Positions 13,001 to 23,900 of a stretch of 64,000 nucleotides of DNA are shown here, one piece after another; position 1 is the stretch's first letter, and every line of letters starts with the position of its first letter. Source of the stretch: Warburgia ugandensis. Its lineage: Eukaryota; Streptophyta; Magnoliopsida; Canellales; Canellaceae. The DNA lies in assembly GCA_035236585.1 (NCBI GenBank), contig CP141138.1, forward strand, positions 29,895,437-29,959,436, written 5' to 3'. The notes below the pieces were generated by a model. That model ran no database searches. It saw nothing but the letters and a program-made list of their open reading frames with translations, and was not told the origin of the DNA. The translations under genes and the position numbers were made by a program.

Positions 13001-16000
13001 GATTTAGAGGAAATAGTTATTCTTGGAAGTTTCAAACATGAGTTGGAGCAGCCCCAACACTTCCCCATAAGAGTATCCACCCCAAGAGATTCATATGCTG
13101 TATCTATCACGGTCAATGGCAATAACCAACTCACGAAAGTTAATGCAACTCTAACTCATGACATTCTTGATCAACAGATCAACAGGGTGTTATAAATTTA
13201 TCAGTTTCTTCATTGATTAGGACTGCTAAAATTGAAATGAAGAATACTGCATTATAGGCGTACATTTGAATATTGATTTCTCCTTTAGTAATGTCAGTAA
13301 AAGATCAAAACTGCCAAAGGATAATTTACTTAACTAATAAACAGAAGGGAAGTGCATTTCATTGGCACTACTGTAGGATTGAATTGGTTTTTGCAAACCA
13401 GGATTGACAAACAAGACCCTGTTATGTCATGACCAAGTTAGCCTGAATGACTGCATTGGATAGGATACTGTGCAGCACACAATTTTGATAAAAAGGAAAA
13501 AGTAGAAGTACAAAGAGATTGAATGTCAATATGATAGAAAATACTTCACTTACAACACCATATAAAGACAGGATGTGAATAATGTCAAAAGATGAAAGCC
13601 CCAGAAGGATAGCGTGTAGCATGGACATATAAGCAACCAAATGACTCCCAGGTCCAGAAAATTTGGGAGGAACAGGAGGAGATAAAAGCTTGACGGCAAA
13701 GTGCACCACATGTTCCTGCAAAATAGGCATTCAGAAGAATATAAAGAATAAGTAAATCGAAATGCATCATCCGTTTGTCACAAAAATGATATGGCAAGAA
13801 GTAACCTAACTCAAAAACAGAAGCTGTACTGAGAAGAGCAAATCTCATGCATCTATTTTGAACAAGATCAACAGTTCCACAATCCATACCAAAAAAGTTG
13901 GAAAATTTCCAAAACTAGGCACATGGAATGATGAACTTACCGACCCTATAATAAGGTTGAATTGAAAACTCGGTTAAGAGCCTAGAGGACCAAATTTATT
14001 CAACTAGGTTCTGAGTTCCGAAGTTAATCAATAAGCTACTGATTCAACATATACAATATAACCTATATGAGATGCAGGAACTTGGGAGAATCATTGCAAA
14101 AGAGATGGAAAAGCTGAAAATAATTTGATCAAGAAGGTAAAATTTCCAATTGTTTGACCTAAGAATTTTTAATACAATAGAACATCATTTCCATATGAGT
14201 TAAATGAAGCAAGAGATCAAAATTGCTCAGGAAGATGTATAATATACACTCCCTACCTGGATATTCCACCCACGGCTGAGAGATGCACTGCAGAGAATCT
14301 TTGCAGCAGCTGATTTCTCTTCCTCTGACCCATTTAATGCAATGTGATATAATTTCTCAAGCTCCACTATGCTTAAAACAGCAAAAAAGATATTCAGATG
14401 AGATACTGCAATCTTCAGAAAATTGATTATAAGCATAGCTACAATGGCAACAGGAGTCATACAAGTTGATATCAGCAGTTAGCCATTTATTAGATTATAG
14501 TATAAAATTAATCTGAAGTACCTAGAAGCAGGAATAGCAATGAGAGCATTTTTCAAGGCGCCAGTTAGTTGGGCTCCTTCCATGAAGGTTGACCATGGAG
14601 ATCCTTGAACTGCCAGCGAATCGGATGCTGATGTTCCAGAAACAGTCACATAACCAGGCCAAAAGTATGGTGTCGTATCAATCAATTTTCTTGCAATGCA
14701 AGCTTCAACTATGAGATGTTGCATGTTGCCAACTGCAAAAGAAACGAAAGATCAAATAAAACCAGAATACAGTAGGCTGATATGCAAAAGAGGTTTTCAT
14801 GCTGAAATATACTCTACACTCAAGTAGTTCGCTCATCAGGTACACTTATCAACTAATAAAGTTAACAGATGCATTGTATTTCCACTTCAAAAGAAGTGAA
14901 AGATGAAGTACTAATTAGAAGATTGATTTAGATATGACAATTTGTTAGGTTCATCCATCCAATATGTACCAGAAGCTGGAGTTTGGATAGTGAAGCATCA
15001 TTATCTGAGAAGAAATAGAATCACAGAAAACAAAATCTTTACAAGTGAGGGGCTGCAGACTGCACGGAAATTCCTAGACATAGTACACTCAACTACTGCT
15101 GTGCGTATAATGTCGTTCATTGGTTGCAGAGAAGCATTATGGAATCTATCACTCGCTAGCTCTGTCATGTGCATGATATTATTCTCAGTTATGAAGAAAT
15201 ACTATTAGAGCCTACAGTTATTTATAGCAAGCACAGAACTAAATAATGTCATGGCTCTCTGACAAGAGTGTATGCCAATCTGTGCAGACATATACAACTT
15301 TATATGTATGACCATTAAAAACCTCCACCTGGAAAAGAAACATATGGAAGCATCCAGAACTCACAGACATTTGTATATACATAGAATCATACACACTTAA
15401 ATCTGAAAATCTCTGTGCTTATTTGTTTATGCATAGATTTGCATGTGTGAGCATTCATTTAAAAGTTTCTGTGTTCCTGAGGTGAGGCAAGAGGATTTCA
15501 GAGATACACTTGTCTTCATTTGTGTCACTTGTTGGAACTTATGGTAGCAACAAAGACATGATGCTAACTGATTCTTTTAATAGGATCCCAAGGGAATATT
15601 CAAATCCACTGAAGATGCAATAGGTTTTGTGATCGATCAGTTTCTATCTGCCACCATAATAACCACGCAATTTGGTTGGACCAGAATCCAAACAATCTAG
15701 TTGGGATTTAATGCCCAATGACAGCAAAGGGTGACTTCCAGAAGGGATGATACATTTGAGTGGAAAAATTGTGGATTGAAGATGAAATCAATATCAACTG
15801 GGATTGCATATCTGGTTCTTTGAAAACTACGATTTTCTTCCCCATGGAAAAACATGTTTCACAGATTGCAAATGCTTTGTTTTTCCATTACTTTCACTGC
15901 ATCAGGGCTGGTATATGATCCATAAAGGAAACTTATTTGAGGAGGAAAAGAGTGTGTACCAGCAACAGAGTAAACTAAATCCACTTGCAAATCAAAACTT

Positions 16001-17879
16001 TCACCAACAGTAGTCATATTGATGAAGAGAAACAGATCCAGTAAAACAACCATATCCATGTTCACCCAGGTTTGAAGACTACACTATCAGTCCTTGAAAA
16101 CAGTCACACAGAGTTGTTCTTTCTTCAGTAACCTCCTTCAAATGAACAATAGCTGCAGCACAACGCAGCTGAGACAACCCAGAAGGTTTTGAAACAACTC
16201 ATAAACCAGAAAAACCATTTTAACAGAGGAAAAGAGAAGAAAGAAAAAGAGGAGGCACTGACCAACTGGATCAGAGTTGTTCAGCCATCATCTCAGTTCA
16301 CAAATGGAATGAAGAAGACAGAAAGGAGAAAAAAGAGAGAGAGGAGAAGGATAAAGTCATATCACTTAGATTCACACCTCTCTTGTTATATTCAATTTCA
16401 TACTAAAGTGCAAAATACAAAACTGCCCTTAAGTTATAAGTGAAGGACGCCATAATAAAGGCAAAAATATGTATATCATTCTAACAATTCCAACAAATAT
16501 TTCTTTTAAACTGAAACAACAGGGTGATATCATGATGCAGATGCCAGCTTATTTCATATATGACTATCTTTTAGTTATTTTCAAAATTCAAACTGGAAGT
16601 AGGCCCAGAATTGACTCCCAGCTTTTCATCATTGTTTAGCAGTATGCACATTCAATTCCTGTACATTCAATTAAATAAGGACATTCAAAAGCACTTCCCC
16701 CTATCTTATGGAGTGATAATGTTAAGAAAAAATTACCAGCTTTAACAGAAGTATCACTGTGGCTGATGGCACTAAAATTGTCACTCCCATTGTTAATACT
16801 AGAAACGAAGGCAGCTGCTTTTGAAGCAGCATTATTGGCAGCAATAGCCACAGATGCAGGAGGTAATAGGAGTCCAGGAAACTGTCCCAGTACCTGAAGA
16901 GAAGATAACAAACCATGTCTTGTAGAATAAATGTTTCCCTCCATGCCATGGTCATAACTGCTGGCCATATTCGCAGATGCACCAGCACCCTTAAAAGAAG
17001 ACATTTCACCATCTTCCTCAACAATACGAACAATTGCTAAAGGTGTAATAGATAAAAGAACACATAATCGTGCATCAAGATGTGGTACAGGTCCTTCTAG
17101 GGGATCACGCTCCTGAAATGCAGCAATGGATAATACTATAAGTATTGAACGACAGATAAGATTAGTTCAACAAGCTTCTGCGTCAAGGAAATTAGAACTT
17201 CAGTAATGTGGATTTATCTCAACTCGTTGTACAAGCCGAAGAGCCGAAATCCAGAGTGCTTGAAAGGTCTCTTGCCAGCTGGCGTGATTAATTACTTGGA
17301 GACTTTTAGTTAATTCTGCAGTGACAGTTTCTAGTTAGAAAGGTTCAGCACTGTAGCTACAAGAAGTAACTTCATCCAAAAGATTGACATATAAAATAAA
17401 CTATGAAGGCTAAAGCATAGAGGCACTTTATGACATGAACCTGCCAGTATCTCGACAGCAGATGTGGCGGGTAGTTGTCTCCCATCCATTGCAGTCTCCA
17501 TATATATGTCAAAAGCAAGCCAACAGGCACCCCGACCTGCTCCAAAATTGTGAAAAGATGCCAAGCCACAGGACCCAATATCAATCAACACACCTATGAT
17601 TTGACGTTTGTTCAACTGATACTGCCAACCCAGGGCGCGCTGGACATTTGCAGACAGTCTTACCAAAATCTGACTTGACGATTTTATATTCGGGGATGTC
17701 AATTTATGAGCCTCAAGAAACTGTAATCTCTGAAGTAGGCCATTGAACTTATCTGGCCTATTGCTTGAAAGAATCACTTAATCAGTACCCTTCAATACCT
17801 AGAATAAGAGAATCCAAAAGTATCTTGAAAGAGAAAAATTACCAAAGAGAGACAATAACTTACACTCAAAGTATGAATT

Positions 17880-17929
<50 letters not shown>

Positions 17930-20900
17930 TATAAAAAGAAGCGCATAACGCATGCACACAAGCACAAAGTAGAGAGAGAGAATGAATTTCAACCAAAGAT
18001 CATGAGTCACCTTATACTCTACTGAACAGGAGATTTGAAGCATCGACTCAGTATCAGGAGCCAACCATCCTATGTAAAGTTGATCAAGTGATGTAGAAGC
18101 TTTTGGGGGCAGTTTCAAACTGAATGAGAAATTAACTCACCTAATTTATCAAAGTCCATTGGTCACAAGATAATGGCGTACTTTAGTGACCTAGTTGCTA
18201 CTGGAAAAACTTTCATCTTTCTAATATTATTTAGAGAAAACTTAAAGTGCTTGACACTTATCTGGAAGCCTGGGAAATCAGTTGGAACCAGTTTACAATC
18301 AACCGATTTCATGTTTAAACTTGAATTGTTTCTTCAGCTTGCTAATTTGGGAAGAATAAGAAGTAATTTTTTCACTTGACTGGATGCAAGACTTCACAAT
18401 GGAGGAAGGACATATTAGGCTTCTTCTTAATGGTAGTTGATATATCTCACATGAGAAAACAAAATAAAAACAATTCAAGATAATCTCCAAAGTATATCAT
18501 AAACTATCAAATATCCATTCACTTATTTAGAAGACACAACATTTCACAACGGTTCTAAGGTTATATAAGTTCACATGTTCTAGAAGAGTGAGGGATAACT
18601 GCATCCTAAAGTCATGCTCAAGACTTCCAAACAAGTCCAGACTTCTACCCGAACAAATATTATACAAGCTTCCATCTAACTTAGATCTTCATATATTAGG
18701 TGCTTACCTAATTGGGAATATTTCCAACTCTGGGATGGGATCACAGGGGCTGACAAACTACTACTACTTTGATTGTAATCTCATAAAATGCTAGATACTG
18801 ACCATGTAAATTGTCAAGTTTGTTAAGCCGCCAATATAATCAGGGACTTCAAAGCCATGCAACAATTTAAAACTAGTAATAGCATTTTCCTCATTATGGC
18901 AATAAATCATACTTCTAGAAATAGCTTTATTAAACATGAATGAAACAAGGTTATCACAGATTAGTGCTGTTTTTATGATGTTTACAGTAGACCAATTGTA
19001 TCTATTTGTGGCAAAATATATCCAGTGGACTGCTGACAACACATCTTACCCTTTTTGCTAATTACCATATGGATATCGCTAAATTACAAAAGGCAAGTTC
19101 ATGAAGAGAGACTACATGGTTTGAAAGCTAGAAACCCCAGGAGTTGGGTTATTTGGTTCATTATATTTCTATCTTGACCATCGAATCAAAATTCATTAAT
19201 ATCTCATCAAAATGATGATCCAAGTTGAGCTAAAGCGAACTCCAATAGAGGTGAAAAGACATGAAAATATAACTAATTTAAGCCTCAAGTTTCTAAAACA
19301 AGACTGCCAAAGTAAAGAGGGTGGAAATGTGTACATATTCAAATGAACAAGACGAAGTAGAACCATGGCCTTTTTGTTTTCGGTGAGTTTTTCTATCACT
19401 TCAAAAGCCATAAAAGCATTCCTTCTTCTTAGCTGGTCACGATGTTCATTCTTTTTATCAGTTGAGCTTCCTTTAACATCAACATCTATATCTTGGTGTG
19501 ATACACCTCCAAACATACTAGCATGTTTGTCTATAGAATTCATTTGCAATCCCCAGTCTTCCAATGTACAATCAATTAAACTGGTGATGACACTATAAAG
19601 AAACAACACTGCTGCATGTCCAACTTCTGTGACATGAACCCCATATGCATGAGAAAGTCGTAGAGCATCATCAACAGATTTTACAATCCTGCAAAAGATA
19701 ACACAAAAGTAAGATTGAATGAGTTTATTTCCAGAAACCTGTGAGTCACAAGATGTGCCACTGAATTTCAGTTGACACATTAAGACACAGATCAAACTGT
19801 TTCAGATGGAATTCTACAAGCATTCATAAGTATTCTCTCTCTTTGCTGTTTTCAAAGCCAAATCAATGTTATTCAAAGGGATTGAATACTACAGAGATGT
19901 TGGTTGACTTCCAGTCTCTAATTCCTATAAGCAGACTCTTATTATTTTTCTATTGCTTACATGGTTTATGTAGCATGGAAAGGAAGTCGAGGGAAGACTC
20001 TGCCTCATGGTTGGCGCGAGTAAATCTGTATCCATGATGTAAATTTTAGATAGCTGGTAACTTCCGATGCATTTTATAGCTCTAACCACCCATTTATTCT
20101 ATTGCTTTTGTATTAATAGCAGATAACAAGCATGGATGGACAAGCAAACCTGCTGACAGTGAGAGTGATACCATTAACTGGGTTTATTTGAATCATCTTT
20201 CAGAAACAAGTCTTAGTTTCCGATAATAGAAAGGAATTTGATGGGCTTTTGAGGTCTGATCAGCATACTGTCCCCAATGAGGTCAATATTAATATACTAG
20301 AGCTCAATTGATAAGGATAAAACTATGTAAAAGGGGTTCTAGATATGAAAGCACCTTGAGACAAAGTCAAAACTCTCTAATTCCTGCACTTTAGTCATCA
20401 AGAATTTTTCACTGATGCACTACCGTTCACATGAAATGTAACCTCATGTCTATTTAATCAATCACTATTCATGTGAAAAGTGACCACAGTGGTATTTGGA
20501 AGGATTAGACTGCTTTGGTGTTTGGTACTGTTTACGACTATTTATGGGTCATAGTAGTTTCTATTTCCGGGTTGGACTAGTTTCCTAGATAGTTCCAGTA
20601 GAGTTCTAAATCAATTAGGAAAGTTGGCTAGTCACGGGAGGCTTCCTGTTTTAACAAAGTTTTTTATCAGGAATTTTTTATTTAAGGCTTTGGTATAAAT
20701 AGTGAATTTTGGAGAGGAGTTAGTGATTTCTGAAAGATAAGAAAGGGTGTTCTATTATAAGTAGCTTAACATCAGATGAATCTCTTCTGGGAAAATCTAT
20801 GACTGCTCTTGGGTAATACTCTCTCCACAGACATGGAATATTCTACGAGATGATTGCGGTAACGTTAAAATGGAGTGTCCAGGTCCATTTAGTATAACTA

Positions 20901-23900
20901 TCTGAAGAGACCAAGGATAGAGTCCCATTAGTAAGGGTTATACTATGAGGATATGACAGGAACCTCTTGATTGAGATGATTGTGCATCTTTGCAGGATGG
21001 AGTTTAAATGAAAAGTAATAATGAACTGAGACTAGCTCATTTTTGTTTGTGACATTGTCAAACTATGACAGATAAGGATGTCGCTTTCAGGTGTGGGTAG
21101 CAATGCTATCTGTTTTGGGCAAGTCCTGGGATTGTACCTTTCCTTCTAAAACAAATTCCTTTCATTTTTCCATAAGTAAAATGTCTAACCAACACATTCA
21201 ACATGTAAATCTTGCATATGAACTCCCTCAAGAAGGTCAATAGAACATAAATATATCAACTGAAAGTTGCATACACTCTTGTACAAAGATACAAGGCCAT
21301 ATAAGGCTAATAGAAATGCAACAAAACCTGTGTTCAAGAATCACAACAATGTGTAATAAAAGACGCAAACAGAGCACAATACTCCACCCGCAGTAAGAGT
21401 CAATACTCCAAATTACAAGAAAAGGAAAGGATTTGGTACGGACTGAAATGGAGTAAAGTCGCCTGCTGGACAAAACAACATAACAAGTATGGTCATGTCT
21501 TCCATGCAAGACTCTTCAATGGTTTAATAGGCTAAGGATAAATATCCAGAAGCAGTTGCGTAGAATGAATGACAAAATACCTGATGGCCGCAAAAACTAA
21601 ATCAAATATATGTTCCTACCAATTACATTCTGATTATTATCAGTTCTGTTAGTTAAATCAGGACTAATAAATATTTTGGAAAAAATAAACTAAAATAAAA
21701 AAACAAAAGCACTTCAAGCAGTAAAAGGCAGTCTGGGATTAGCAAAATCTAATCCATTACATTTTAGATATACACACAGTACCCACTTTACATGCAAGAC
21801 TGAACTTACAGTTATACACTGAACAACAAAACAGAAATATTACTTTCACTTTCAAAGGGAAAGAATATGACTATACTTACTTTTCTTTCCAAGGATTGGG
21901 CACCGTGGAAACAAAAGAGAAGGCATATCGACTTAAAAGTTCAAGATAGAGTCTGTAGGCTTCTGGTTGACTCTTACGATTAGGAATAACCCTACAATAA
22001 GAAGAAAGGTCAGTGAAAACAACTACACAAATAGAAGTTATAAATAAGCCCATCTTAACTTAGTACTTGATTTCAGTTCTTTTTTCCTTCAGATACATTT
22101 CCTGAAAGAGGAAAATATAATACAAAGTGAGCCTTTCTTAAGCCATGGCCACAATCAGAATAGGGAAAACTGTTAGTAACTTTGTTTCTTAACAGAGTCA
22201 TAAGGTAAGAAATGTCACAGTTTTCTTTTCTGTGGGTTGGGTTATTTAAATGGTTACTGGACTTGAACCAATAACCTGTTGGTTGTCAGACAAGGCACAG
22301 CTAAATGTTCAAGTCTCATGTTGCATTATTTTACGACCGAGTTTCTCAGCAATTATTATACCCACCCGATAATCTTGGAGCAACTTCTTTCTATGTCATA
22401 AAAGTGTCATGCATTTAAGATATTCAAACATTTAATCAGTCAACAAAAATATAAGGCAAGGGATGAACAACTGGAAATTATTTCCAACAGCAACAGACTG
22501 GAGACCAAAAAAAAGAAGCATAGAGGATGGAGAACTCAATCCATGACACTTGAACCAAAAGGACATGCTAGGTGAGCATATGAAATTGATAAATTTTCAA
22601 CAGCTAACATTCTGAAAATTTTACAGTTTTACCCAAAACAATGGATAGATCTTAATCTATCCCATTTGAACAAAAAGGGAAGTTAGGTGACACACTAGGT
22701 CAATAAACTCTTTAGAAGTCAAAGCCCGAGAAAGCAAACTCTCCCATCTTACCAACCAGAGAGCACTTACATTCCCATTGAAGTACATCTCGGCAAGTTG
22801 TACCATCACAAACTGAAAATAAGTTCTTCCACATTATTATAGCATGAGCATTTTCCTTCCTAACAGTAACCCCAGAGGAGTTTTAGCAACTTTCTTCTTT
22901 ATAAGTCAGAGATATATGTGATTTGAGCATGCACTACCCATGAATTCATCTTATGTGGAGCAAAAATAATGCACAGCACAAACTATATCCCACATAATTT
23001 CTCCAAGCATTGAGGCCATATACCATATAAATTACTGTTTTGGCTGCTGATGTTACACTTTATTCATATAAGACCACATGAATTGCTTTTGATGAATACT
23101 GCAGTGTCCCATTCCCCTTCAACAATGCCTCATCATGGTGCTTAATCCACCTCGAGAATTTCAAGTCTTAAATAAAACTTCAGCTTCATCTCAACTTCAA
23201 ACAAAGTAAGAGGCAAGTGAACTTGAAACTAGAGAAAATAAGGGAAACAGCATCTTTCAGAATTTAGACAATTTTTTGCTGTATTAGATATGACACTGTC
23301 CGGACCCTGCATAGGTGGGAGCTTCATGCACTGGGGCTGTCCTTTTATTAGATATGACACTGGCATTCCACAATACGACAAGGAACTGATTAAGATCCAA
23401 ATACGTAACAAAAGAATCCAGCCTGAAGGAACCTGTTGGTGGCCCTAAAGAAAGAGATAACAGATTTTAAATAGGGAGCAAAGGTCATAATAAGTTAGAG
23501 CAAAAAAAATACTTCACAATACATCATATGTATACAATATTAATACAAGTATTTTAAACTTACACGCATATACCTCCCAGATGCCAACTAGGGAACGATA
23601 ACTTACTAACCTGGGACTTTGAACCAGTTCCCAGCCTGTCCTTGCTAATCAAAGGCTTTTGCAATTTGGAAAACTTGCTTTCCAAGTTCCAACTTACAAC
23701 TAGCCAGATATGAACTTCAAACTTCCAATAGCCGACTGCAAGGCAAAGAACTATGAATAGAAAGCTTCTAGAGAAATGGTCCCACTAGCAAGAACCTTGG
23801 CACTAGGTTAGACCAACTAAGACAAGTGAGAGAGGGAGGAAAGGTGCTTTAGAGTGCTATAGGTAAGGCAATACATGCATATATTACACAAAAATATATA

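Noticed and set aside
12902-13195. Plus-strand ORF of 97 codons in intron 9
   Set aside because: It has an ATG and a reasonable composition, but no family resemblance, no introns or promoter context, and it lies inside a clear intron on the other strand.
22259-22303. A functional tRNA gene
   Set aside because: A-box and B-box words are present but the arms do not pair and no acceptor stem is seen; a SINE remnant is more likely.
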